Positions 8,153 through 15,179 of a DNA stretch of 64,000 bases are shown here, one piece after another; position 1 is the stretch's first letter; every line of letters begins with the position of its first letter. The translations under genes were made by a program, and so were the position numbers. The notes beneath the pieces were generated by a model. The model was not told the origin of the DNA. It searched no databases and saw nothing but the letters and a program-made list of their open reading frames with translations. This DNA comes from CAYUWM01 sp964448395 (GTDB lineage Bacteria; Chloroflexota; Dehalococcoidia; E44-bin15), in the NCBI GenBank assembly GCA_964448395.1, contig CAYUWM010000001.1, positions 22,079 to 86,078 of the forward strand. Direction: 5' to 3'.

Positions 8153-9094
8153 TTACCCTTTAGGCCGAAGCTTTCTCAATTCCTCAAAAAGCTGCTTCTC
8201 CCGCTCCTTCAAGTTCTCCGGTATAACTACTTTTACCTTGGCGATGAGGTCACCCCTTGAGGTATCTCCCATCACCGGCATCCCCTGCTGCTTCAAGCGG
8301 AACATCTTGCCGTTCTGGGTCTCCGGCGGGATCTTAAGGGAGAGATTCTTCCCCTTTAGCGACGGAACGCCAACCTCTCCACCGAGGACGGCATCAGCAA
8401 GGGGTACATCAACCTCAACATTAATATCGTTCCCCTTGCGCTGGAACACGGGATGGGGTCTAACTGAGACAACGAGATACAGGTCGCCCCGCGGGCCTTC
8501 GCCCGGGCCGGGCTCGCCCTTTCCGCTGACCTTAATACGAGAGCCGTCCTTGACCCCCGATGGCACCTTGACCTCGAGGCGGTGGCCCAAAACGTCCTCA
8601 ACGACCCGGGTGGTGCCGTAGAAGGCCTCTTCTAGGGTCACCTCGGCAGGATACTCAACGTTCCTCCCACGGCGCGGCCTCTGAGGCGCGACCCTGGCGC
8701 CGGCACCGCGGGCGAAAGTGGTGAATATATCACTAAGATCGCTGTAGTCGCCCATGTCGCCGAAATCGACGAACTGAACCCTGGTGCCCTGGCTTGGCCG
8801 CTTCGAGGAATCGGAAAAACCGGTAAAACCGCCGAACGGCCCCTGCTGCTGGGCATCGAGCTGGTCGGCATATTTCCAGTTATCGCCGTACTTGTCGTAG
8901 GCCTTGCGCTTCTTCGGATCGGAGAGGACCTCGTGGGCAGTGTTGATATCCTTGAACCTCGCCTCCGCCGATTTATCCCCTGGATTGACATCGGGGTGGT
9001 GCTTGCGTGCCAGCTTGCGAAAGGCCTGCTTGATATCCTTATCAGAGGCCGTTTTGCTCACTCCCAACACATCGTAAAAGTTCTTAGATGCCAT
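8153..9094 (-). CDS. DnaJ-family co-chaperone (CbpA/DnaJ2 type, no zinc finger)
   Basis: The 313-residue protein begins with a J domain (residues 4-68) containing the HPD motif in RKHHPDVNPGDK. A G/F-rich segment follows (FGGFTGFSD), then two beta-sandwich substrate-binding domains ending in KLRPKG. The four-repeat CxxCxGxG zinc finger of DnaJ is absent, which makes it CbpA-like. It would stimulate DnaK ATPase and deliver clients; dnaK itself is not in this window. It is the first gene of the dnaJ-hspR-clpC operon and is read from the perfect promoter at 9116-9144. Confidence 0.92.
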   Translation of the reverse strand: MASKNFYDVLGVSKTASDKDIKQAFRKLARKHHPDVNPGDKSAEARFKDINTAHEVLSDPKKRKAYDKYGDNWKYADQLDAQQQGPFGGFTGFSDSSKRPSQGTRVQFVDFGDMGDYSDLSDIFTTFARGAGARVAPQRPRRGRNVEYPAEVTLEEAFYGTTRVVEDVLGHRLEVKVPSGVKDGSRIKVSGKGEPGPGEGPRGDLYLVVSVRPHPVFQRKGNDINVEVDVPLADAVLGGEVGVPSLKGKNLSLKIPPETQNGKMFRLKQQGMPVMGDTSRGDLIAKVKVVIPENLKEREKQLFEELRKLRPKG

Positions 9095-9115
9095 AAATAC
9101 CCCTAATCTAAAGTC

Positions 9116-9144
9116 ATTATATAATAGATATGTTAATTTGTCAA
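9116..9144 (-). promoter_or_regulatory. Consensus sigma-70 promoter of the dnaJ-hspR-clpC operon
   Basis: On the minus strand TTGACA (9144-9139), a 17-nt AT-rich spacer and TATAAT (9121-9116) match both hexamers exactly. It fires into the J-protein gene, with a leader of about 15 nt. The region to the hsp20 promoter is very AT-rich and a likely place for HspR to bind. A classical HAIR element (CTTGAGT-7-ACTCAAG) was not found. Confidence 0.85.
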
Positions 9145-9175
9145 TATATATTCTAACATCTACTAATAACTAGAC

Positions 9176-9204
9176 TTGACAATATGGTGTTAATGTGCTA
9201 TATT
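9176..9204 (+). promoter_or_regulatory. Near-consensus sigma-70 promoter of hsp20
   Basis: TTGACA (9176-9181), a 17-nt spacer and TATATT (9199-9204) lie 30 nt upstream of the hsp20 ATG. They are back-to-back with the dnaJ operon promoter, with 31 nt between the two -35 boxes. The arrangement suggests shared control of both heat-shock units. Confidence 0.8.
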
Positions 9205-9233
9205 AATTGAGGTAAAGAAAGGAGGTGAAATGG

Positions 9234-9773
9234 ATGAACCTGATACGCTGGGATCCGTTCCGGGAGCTGGTTGGGATGCGTCAGACGATGGACCGCCTGC
9301 TTGAAGGCGGGTACGTAAGGCCTTCGCGGCCGCTGGTAGGGTGGACCGAATGGGCGCAGCCTTCACTCGACATGTACCAGACGCCCAAGGAGGTGGTGAT
9401 TAAGGCCGCCCTGCCCGGTGTTGACCCTGAGGATGTCGAAATCGAGATCGCGGGGAATACGCTGACAATCAAAGGCGAGATTAAGCAGGAAGAGAAGTCG
9501 GAAGAGGATGACTACCTCTGCCGCGAGTGCCACTATGGCAGCTATTACCGGGCCATCACCCTGCCTCAGTCAGTCAAGGGCGATAATGCAGAGGCCACCT
9601 TCGAAGACGGCATCCTCACCCTGACTGTACCTAAGACTGAGGTGGAGAAGCCCAAGAAGATAGAGGTCAAGGCCAAAAAGGCTATCGAAGGCGGGCCAAA
9701 TAAGCCCAAAACCGTCAAGTCTAGGGCGTCCAAGAAGAGCCCGAAGAAGAAAAAACCTGCTAAGGGCAAATAA
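9234..9773 (+). CDS. Small heat-shock protein (Hsp20/alpha-crystallin family)
   Basis: I start at the ATG at 9234 because a full AAAGGAGGTGA (9218-9228) sits 5 nt upstream; a GTG at 9225 would bury that site. The 179-residue product has an N-terminal IRWDPFRELVGMRQTMDRL arm, an alpha-crystallin domain (about residues 45-143), and the hallmark DGILTLTVPK. Two features are odd. A CxxC pair (C96, C99 in LCRECHYGSYY) occurs where relatives usually have charged residues. The C-terminal tail of about 35 residues is very basic (KKSPKKKKPAKGK). ATP-independent holdase activity is the expected role. A strong hairpin terminator follows. Confidence 0.93.
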   Translation: MNLIRWDPFRELVGMRQTMDRLLEGGYVRPSRPLVGWTEWAQPSLDMYQTPKEVVIKAALPGVDPEDVEIEIAGNTLTIKGEIKQEEKSEEDDYLCRECHYGSYYRAITLPQSVKGDNAEATFEDGILTLTVPKTEVEKPKKIEVKAKKAIEGGPNKPKTVKSRASKKSPKKKKPAKGK

Positions 9774-9796
9774 ACCTGTCACAAAAATGCTTAGAG

Positions 9797-9828
9797 GAGA
9801 GTGGAGGAGATCCACTCTCTTTCTATTT
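9797..9828 (+). terminator. Rho-independent terminator after hsp20
   Basis: A perfect 9-bp stem, GAGAGTGGA (9797-9805) with TCCACTCTC (9811-9819), has a 5-nt loop and is followed by TTTCTATTT. It lies 24 nt past the hsp20 stop, between convergent hsp20 and the Nudix gene. Confidence 0.8.
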
Positions 9829-9834
9829 GCCGGA

Positions 9835-10443
9835 TCATCCGCCTGCCGGGAATGCGATCTCGATGAGCTGCCTGATGATCCTTGCCGTTGCTCCCCAGAT
9901 GACGTTGCCCTGATACTCGAAAACGAACCCGGTGAGCAGCTCCCCGTTCAGATCGTACGCCTCTTCCCTGTAGTTGTGTTCATCGAGTAGCGCCGATATG
10001 GGCACCTCGATTAGCGTTTCGATTTCATCAGCGCTGACCTGGAATTCATAGGGATACGGGATTATCCCAACGTAGGGCGTGATCAGGAAATTGCTGGTGA
10101 CAGTACCCATGCTGTCCAACTCCCCCAGTATCCGCACGTCATTCGGATTGACGCCGACCTCTTCGAATGTTTCACGCAGTGCGGTGTCCTTTAGGTCGCG
10201 GTCAGTTTCATGTCGGGCACCGCCGGGGAAACAGATCTGACCTTTGTGATACTCGAGCGTTTCGGTGCGTTTGGTGAACAAGATATGAAATTCGTTACCC
10301 TTCTCGAACAGAGGGACGAGCACGGCGGCAGGGGACAGGGGGGCATTGTGCAGGATAATCGTTTGTTTGACCCTAAGGTCGAGAACACCACGCAAGTTGT
10401 CGAGAAACATTCCCGAGTCTTGCTCTGGCGGCTGCCTATTCAT
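9835..10443 (-). CDS. Nudix hydrolase, CoA pyrophosphatase (NudL) type
   Basis: The 202-residue Nudix protein has the box G-G-A-R-H-E ... R-E-T-F-E-E-V-G-V at about residues 75-97 (GX5EX7REUXEEXGU). Immediately before it is the GQICFPGG segment, part of the extra motif typical of CoA-diphosphatases. Such enzymes cut CoA or acyl-CoA to 3',5'-ADP and phosphopantetheine. It overlaps the upstream acyl-CoA synthetase-like gene by 8 nt and shares its transcript with coaE, which fits a CoA substrate. ADP-ribose or other Nudix substrates remain possible. Confidence 0.85.
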   Translation of the reverse strand: MNRQPPEQDSGMFLDNLRGVLDLRVKQTIILHNAPLSPAAVLVPLFEKGNEFHILFTKRTETLEYHKGQICFPGGARHETDRDLKDTALRETFEEVGVNPNDVRILGELDSMGTVTSNFLITPYVGIIPYPYEFQVSADEIETLIEVPISALLDEHNYREEAYDLNGELLTGFVFEYQGNVIWGATARIIRQLIEIAFPAGG

Positions 10444-11857
10444 CGTCCCCGCCGTTCAGGAATTCGTAGCGATCATTCAACCTGGAGAGCACGTTGGCTG
10501 CCCGGTCCATAGTGGGGTAATACAGTATCCTGCCCGATTTCTCTATCAGGGATACCGTCCCGTCTATGTCGGTACCATAGCACCACAGGAGGGCCGGTTT
10601 GTTATATTTCTCTGTCAGCTTGAATGCGTCAACCAGGGTGCTTATCAACGACATGTGGGCATCCGGGGAGGCGGTCTTAATATCGATGGGGGTTGCACCC
10701 GGCATGATTACCAGAAGGCCGTCTACGTTGCTGTCAGCCAGCATGGAATCGATCGCTGTATACAGCACCTCACCCAGCGGGTGCCCGGCTATGCGGGACG
10801 GCGGCCAGATATCGGCCGGGTTGGCGAAAGCTTGCCATTCGGGGGCTATCGCTCTCATCCTTGCGAGGCTACCGGTAGACAGTTCGGCCAGGTGGAGGTC
10901 GTGGCGCGCACACGCATCTGCAGCCAGTATACCACCGCCTCCGGTAATAGTAACTATCCCGACATTTCTTCCCGCCATCAGGGGCAGGTTCAAAAAAGCC
11001 TTGGAGAGGTCGTCAAATTCTTGCTCGCTGTTGACCCGCATCACCCCGCATTGTTTAAATGCGGCATCATAGACCTCGTCCCTGCCTGCGAGGTTGCCGG
11101 TGTGCGACCGGGTGGCACGGGCGGCGCCTTCGGATTTGCCACCCTTGAGGACGATGATCGGCTTCTTCCTGGCTACCCTGCGTGCCGCGTCCAAGAATCT
11201 ACGGCCATCTTTGATGCCCTCGATGTACATAAGGACGACCTTGACCTCGGGATCATCCTCGAAATACTCGAGGCCGTCGGAGAAGTCGATATCGCCGGTG
11301 TTGCCCAGATCGATGCCCTTGCCCACCATCGGGAAACCGGGCAAGCCGCTCATGAACATCCCCGTCTGGCAGATAACGCCGATGGGTATACGGTGCATGT
11401 CCATCGGGACAAATGCCGAATTGTAGTTGCGGAATGCGTTGCCCGCTCCGAAGGTGTTCGGGCCCAGGATACGTGCGCCACCGTCGTTGGCGATGCGGAT
11501 TATCTCCTGCTGAAGGGCCTTGCCGTCATCGTCGCCGTCAGCCAGCCCCTGGCCCACCACGATTATCGCCTTTATCCCCTTCTCCGTACATTCTCTAACC
11601 AGACCGGGGGCACTGGCAGGAGGCACAAGGATTACAGCTAAATCAACATCCCCCGGTATATCTTTTACGCTGGGATAACACTTGACGCCCAGTATCTCAT
11701 CAGCTGCGGGATTGATGGGGTATAGTCTGCCCGCGTAGCCGTAGCGCAGCAGGTGCTCCAGGGTATTCCAGCTGGTGAAACCAGTATCCCTGGTGAGACC
11801 GACTAGAGCCACCGATCTCGGCTCCATGAAGAGCTTCATCTGGTCGACTGTATTCAC
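10436..11857 (-). CDS. ADP-forming acyl-CoA synthetase-like alpha chain (CoA-binding/succinyl-CoA ligase fold)
   Basis: The 473-residue protein has an N-terminal CoA-binding Rossmann domain (MEPRSVALVGLTRDTG, LYPINPAADEILG, CYPSV) and two ligase-like domains. The phospho-histidine loop SHTGNLAG (H252) is present. The usual Q-S-G-A-(L/F)-G loop is altered to QTGMFMSG. The ATP-grasp beta domain is absent, so catalysis would need a separate beta subunit; none is nearby. The family interconverts acyl-CoA plus ADP with acid plus ATP. It starts 4 nt inside coaE and ends 8 nt inside the Nudix gene. Substrate unknown; a regulatory CoA-binding role is an alternative. Confidence 0.8.
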   Translation of the reverse strand: MNTVDQMKLFMEPRSVALVGLTRDTGFTSWNTLEHLLRYGYAGRLYPINPAADEILGVKCYPSVKDIPGDVDLAVILVPPASAPGLVRECTEKGIKAIIVVGQGLADGDDDGKALQQEIIRIANDGGARILGPNTFGAGNAFRNYNSAFVPMDMHRIPIGVICQTGMFMSGLPGFPMVGKGIDLGNTGDIDFSDGLEYFEDDPEVKVVLMYIEGIKDGRRFLDAARRVARKKPIIVLKGGKSEGAARATRSHTGNLAGRDEVYDAAFKQCGVMRVNSEQEFDDLSKAFLNLPLMAGRNVGIVTITGGGGILAADACARHDLHLAELSTGSLARMRAIAPEWQAFANPADIWPPSRIAGHPLGEVLYTAIDSMLADSNVDGLLVIMPGATPIDIKTASPDAHMSLISTLVDAFKLTEKYNKPALLWCYGTDIDGTVSLIEKSGRILYYPTMDRAANVLSRLNDRYEFLNGGDDE

Positions 11858-12459
11858 CGCTGCTTCTCCTCAAGAAGTTCCTCCCACAGGTCAAGCACCC
11901 TGATGCCAAGCTCAGCCAGGTCACAATTTGTATCGATAACCACATCGGCATGCTTAACCTTGTCTTCCGGGGGGAGTTGGGCAGCGATACGCGCCCGCGC
12001 CTGTTCCTCGCTCAGCCCGACGCGGTTCTGCAGACGGTCTATTACCTTTTCCGCGGGAGCGGTGGTAACCCATATCCGGTCGACGAGGTCGGTCCACTTG
12101 GCCTCTATGAGCACCGCAGCTTCGATAGCTACCACCGAGGCGCCCTCTGCCCTTAATCGCTTGAGCTCCTCCTCTATTATTTCTCGCATGCGCGGATGCA
12201 CGATCTTATTGAGCAGGATAAGGGCAGAGGGGTCGTGGAACACGATCTCGCCGAGTCTCTTGCGGTCTATCTCGCCGTTCTGCTTGAGTATCCACTCGCC
12301 GAAGGTGTCGACCAATTCCTGCCAGACGTCGGTATGGGGTTGGTAGGCCTGGTGACCGACCTTGTCGGCATCTATGATTACGGCTCCACGCTCAGCGAGC
12401 ATCCCGGATACGGTGCTCTTACCACTGAGGATGCCGCCCGTCAGACCGATCACTATCAT
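11854..12459 (-). CDS. coaE: Dephospho-CoA kinase
   Basis: The 201-residue P-loop kinase performs the last step of CoA synthesis, phosphorylating dephospho-CoA at the 3'-OH. The N-terminus MIVIGLTGGILSGKST is the family P-loop with Leu where most members have Gly (GGIGSGKS). DADKVGHQAY and the C-terminal half with DRLQNRVGLSEEQARARIAAQ match the family. It is the first gene of a minus-strand trio and overlaps the acyl-CoA synthetase-like gene by 4 nt. It diverges from the AmmeMemoRadiSam cluster. Confidence 0.95.
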   Translation of the reverse strand: MIVIGLTGGILSGKSTVSGMLAERGAVIIDADKVGHQAYQPHTDVWQELVDTFGEWILKQNGEIDRKRLGEIVFHDPSALILLNKIVHPRMREIIEEELKRLRAEGASVVAIEAAVLIEAKWTDLVDRIWVTTAPAEKVIDRLQNRVGLSEEQARARIAAQLPPEDKVKHADVVIDTNCDLAELGIRVLDLWEELLEEKQR

Positions 12460-12538
12460 ATTATTGCACTTCGCAAGGCGTTTATACCGCTAACCCAGTC
12501 TAGCAATTTAGGATGTAAGCAGTCAAGCAGACCCGGGG

Positions 12539-12566
12539 TTGCGTCGGATGACGGATATGCTAGAAT
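12539..12566 (+). promoter_or_regulatory. Candidate extended -10 promoter of the AmmeMemoRadiSam operon
   Basis: TTGCGT (12539-12544) and TAGAAT (12561-12566) are 16 nt apart, and a TGC precedes the -10 (extended -10). The Shine-Dalgarno AGGAGA begins at 12573, so the untranslated leader would be very short. Confidence 0.5.
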
Positions 12567-12587
12567 GGATTTAGGAGAAGGCCGGTG

Positions 12588-13622
12588 ATGAGAGAGGCAT
12601 TGCTTTACCAGCAACTCGCTGGCTCTAAGGTACAGTGCAACACATGCCAGTGGCGATGTAAGATAGCGCCGGGCAAAGACGGCGTTTGCCGGATGTATCG
12701 GAACATAGATGGAGTCCTGCACTCGCTTAACTACGCCGAGGTATCATCTGCAGCGGTAGACCCCATAGAAAAAAAGCCCTTGTTCCATTTCTATCCCGGG
12801 AGCAGGGTCTTCTCTCTAGGCACATGGGGCTGCAATTTCCACTGCAAGGGCTGCCAGAACTGGCAGATTGCCTGTACCGACGCCTCTGTCATCGAACGGG
12901 GATCGCGCATCATCTCGGCGGAGGATTCCGTGAAACTGGCCCAGCGCGAGGGCTGCCAGGGCATTGCCTGGACGTATAATGAGCCGGCTGTGTGGTTCGA
13001 CTACACCCTTGATTCGGCCAGGCTGGCCAAGGAAAATGGCCTGTACACGGTCTATGTGACCAATGGATATATATCACAGGAAGCCCTCGACATGATTGGC
13101 CCCTGCCTTGACGGATACTGCGTGGATGTGAAGGGATTCTCCGACAAGCTTTATCAAGACCTAGCCAAGATTTCACACTGGCAGGGAATCCTGGATATGA
13201 CCGAACGGGCCAAGCACAGGTGGGGGATGCATGTGGAGGTAGTGACCAACATCATCCCGAATATGAATGATGACGATGAGCAGCTTGAGGGGCTTGCCAC
13301 CTGGATCCGCGACAAATTAGGGGAACTGACACCGTGGCACGTCACCCGATTCTACCCCCAGCATGAGATGACGCATTTATCACCCACACCGGTATCGAGC
13401 CTGGAGCATGCCTACGAAATAGGCAAGAGGGCGGGGCTAAGGTTTGTTTACACCGGTAATGTTCCCGGGCATGACGGAGAGAATACCACGTGTTATTCGT
13501 GCGGTAATAAGGTTATCGAGCGGGTGGGATACAGCGTAGATGCTGCCGGCTTGAAAGACTCCAAATGCAGATTCTGTGGTGCCGACCTTAACATAATAGT
13601 AAAGAGTGAGGGTGGGTCTTGA
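12588..13622 (+). CDS. amrS: AmmeMemoRadiSam system radical SAM enzyme
   Basis: This 344-residue radical SAM protein carries the CxxxCxxC cluster in GCNFHCKGCQNW (about residues 82-89). An N-terminal cysteine group (CNTCQWRC...GVC) and a C-terminal zinc-ribbon-like CYSCG...CRFCG flank the barrel. This architecture defines the PflA-like AmmeMemoRadiSam radical SAM family. The reaction is not firmly established. It is the first of three contiguous genes with the MEMO1 and AMMECR1 homologues; its stop overlaps the next start (TTGA). The start is the ATG at 12588, with a GTG at 12585 possible; AGGAGA lies upstream. A glycyl-radical activase is the main alternative, but the partners argue against it. 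Confidence 0.92.
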   Translation: MREALLYQQLAGSKVQCNTCQWRCKIAPGKDGVCRMYRNIDGVLHSLNYAEVSSAAVDPIEKKPLFHFYPGSRVFSLGTWGCNFHCKGCQNWQIACTDASVIERGSRIISAEDSVKLAQREGCQGIAWTYNEPAVWFDYTLDSARLAKENGLYTVYVTNGYISQEALDMIGPCLDGYCVDVKGFSDKLYQDLAKISHWQGILDMTERAKHRWGMHVEVVTNIIPNMNDDDEQLEGLATWIRDKLGELTPWHVTRFYPQHEMTHLSPTPVSSLEHAYEIGKRAGLRFVYTGNVPGHDGENTTCYSCGNKVIERVGYSVDAAGLKDSKCRFCGADLNIIVKSEGGS

Positions 13623-14428
13623 TAAGGAAGCCTGTAGTTGCCGGCATGTTCTATCCCGGTTCGGCCCCTTTATTAAGGCAGAAGATCGGCGAACTCGTCG
13701 ATGAAGGGGCAGTTAAAGAGGATATACTCGGTCTGGTGTCGCCGCACGCCGGCTACATGTATTCCGGCCACGTGGCCGGCGCTGTTATCTCAAGAGTATT
13801 ATTCAAGGATACTTTTGTTATCATGGGCCCTAACCATACGGGTCTGGGACAGCCGTTCAGCATCATGGTGGAAGGGGTATGGGAAACTCCGCTAGGCGAT
13901 GTGGAAATAGATACGGAGCTGGCATCAGCCATATTGGAAGCAACCCCTTCTTTGAGAGAAGATTATGCAGCTCATTTAGAGGAGCACTCCATAGAGGTAC
14001 AGCTGCCATTTCTACAATACTTCAAGCCGGATGTAAAGTTAGTGCCCATAGTGCTTGCCAAAGGTACCGCTGATATCTATAAAGAGGTCGGCCACGGGAT
14101 CGCCGCATCCTGCAAGAGTCTGGGGAGAGAAGCGATTATCATGGCCAGCAGCGACATGAACCACTACGAGCCGCACCATATCGCCAATGACAAGGATAAC
14201 AAGGCTATAGAGGCCATCCTGGCGCTGGATGAGGACGAACTGCTGAGCCGGGTGGCCGAGTTCAGGATATCGATGTGTGGACATGGTCCTGCGGTCGCCC
14301 TGCTCTCTGCCTGCAAGGAGATGGGGGCGGCCGGGGCTGAACTGATCTGCCATCAGACAAGCGGTGACGTGACTGGTGACCACCACAGCGTGGTGGGGTA
14401 TGCCGGAATATTGATAAAGAGGGGGTGA
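13619..14428 (+). CDS. amrB: AmmeMemoRadiSam system protein B (MEMO1 family)
   Basis: The 269-residue homologue of human MEMO1 has a class III dioxygenase fold. The expected metal-site residues are all visible: SPHAGYMYSGH (His), GPNHTG (His), SSDMNHYEPHH (Asp/His) and SMCGHGPAV (Cys). MEMO1 binds iron or copper in published work, but the role of the prokaryotic protein is unsettled. The start is TTG at 13619, overlapping the radical SAM stop by 4 nt; the AMMECR1 gene follows after 4 nt. Strict coupling suggests the three products act together. Confidence 0.93.
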   Translation: MIRKPVVAGMFYPGSAPLLRQKIGELVDEGAVKEDILGLVSPHAGYMYSGHVAGAVISRVLFKDTFVIMGPNHTGLGQPFSIMVEGVWETPLGDVEIDTELASAILEATPSLREDYAAHLEEHSIEVQLPFLQYFKPDVKLVPIVLAKGTADIYKEVGHGIAASCKSLGREAIIMASSDMNHYEPHHIANDKDNKAIEAILALDEDELLSRVAEFRISMCGHGPAVALLSACKEMGAAGAELICHQTSGDVTGDHHSVVGYAGILIKRG

Positions 14429-14432
14429 TGCC

Positions 14433-14936
14433 GTGCATCCACTGGTTCAACTGGCAAAGGATACTATCGAAGTTTATATAAGGGAGGGGAAGATTCCCGA
14501 GCCTGGGGAATTGATACCGGAAATGAATGGCCGTGCCGGCGTGTTCGTATCGCTCAAGCTCGGCGGGTTGCTCCGGGGTTGTATCGGAACCTTCGAGCCG
14601 ACAAGGGAGAATGTAGCCCAGGAGATTATTTCCAATGCCATAAGCTCAGCAACCCGGGACCCTCGTTTCCCTCAAGTGCAGCCCGATGAGCTTGACGGTC
14701 TGGAGTATAGCGTTGATATTCTCTCCAAGCCGGAGCCGGTAACCGCCATGGATGATCTTGATCCCAAGCGTTATGGCGTGATCGTCGAAAGCGGTGGCAG
14801 GAGAGGACTTCTGCTACCCGATCTCGAGGGCGTTGATACTGTACAGAAGCAGATAGAGATATGTCGTGCCAAGGCGGGCATCTTGGCCGATGAGCCGGTA
14901 AAGCTGTACCGTTTTGAGGTTAGAAGGTACAGATAG
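14433..14936 (+). CDS. amrA: AmmeMemoRadiSam system protein A (AMMECR1 family)
   Basis: The 167-residue AMMECR1-domain protein carries the near-invariant LLRGCIGTFEP (about residues 45-55), a candidate active site with a conserved Cys. Further family segments are SSATRDPRFPQVQPDEL and YGVIVESGGRRGLLLPDL. Its GTG start at 14433 uses the GGGGGTGA that contains the stop codon of the MEMO gene. Function is unknown in any organism. Fusions and clusters with MEMO and radical SAM proteins across bacteria and archaea point to one pathway. A gene-free stretch of 243 nt follows. Confidence 0.93.
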   Translation: MHPLVQLAKDTIEVYIREGKIPEPGELIPEMNGRAGVFVSLKLGGLLRGCIGTFEPTRENVAQEIISNAISSATRDPRFPQVQPDELDGLEYSVDILSKPEPVTAMDDLDPKRYGVIVESGGRRGLLLPDLEGVDTVQKQIEICRAKAGILADEPVKLYRFEVRRYR

Positions 14937-15004
14937 CAAGATTTGGTAAATAGTGACCCGAGCGCAGTTGAGGGAAGGCTCGGTTGAATTAGGATTATAT
15001 GGGG

Positions 15005-15034
15005 TTGGACAGACTTGACTGGGTGTGATATAAT
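15005..15034 (+). promoter_or_regulatory. Candidate sigma-70 promoter for the TPR protein
   Basis: TTGGAC (15005-15010), an 18-nt spacer and a perfect TATAAT (15029-15034) lie in the 243-nt gap between the AMMECR1 gene and the TPR gene. The remaining untranslated leader of about 140 nt shows no clear structured element by eye. Confidence 0.55.
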
Positions 15035-15179
15035 AATTAATTCTGCCCAAATAGGCGGTTTGTGTGATTGTGTGTAAATTTGATTTTTGCTTAAGGTTAA
15101 ACGATGCTTAGAGTATGCAGAGGCAACATATCAAACGGATGTTGTGCCGATGCTATCTTGAGTCAAGGGGTGATTATCA

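Noticed and set aside
9094..9233. CIRCE or HAIR operator between dnaJ and hsp20
   Set aside because: Neither the TTAGCACTC/GAGTGCTAA nor the CTTGAGT/ACTCAAG palindrome is present.
10346..11641. 431-codon plus-strand open frame opposite the acyl-CoA synthetase-like gene
   Set aside because: Shadow of the minus-strand coding gene, which has clear family motifs; no ribosome-binding site or homology.
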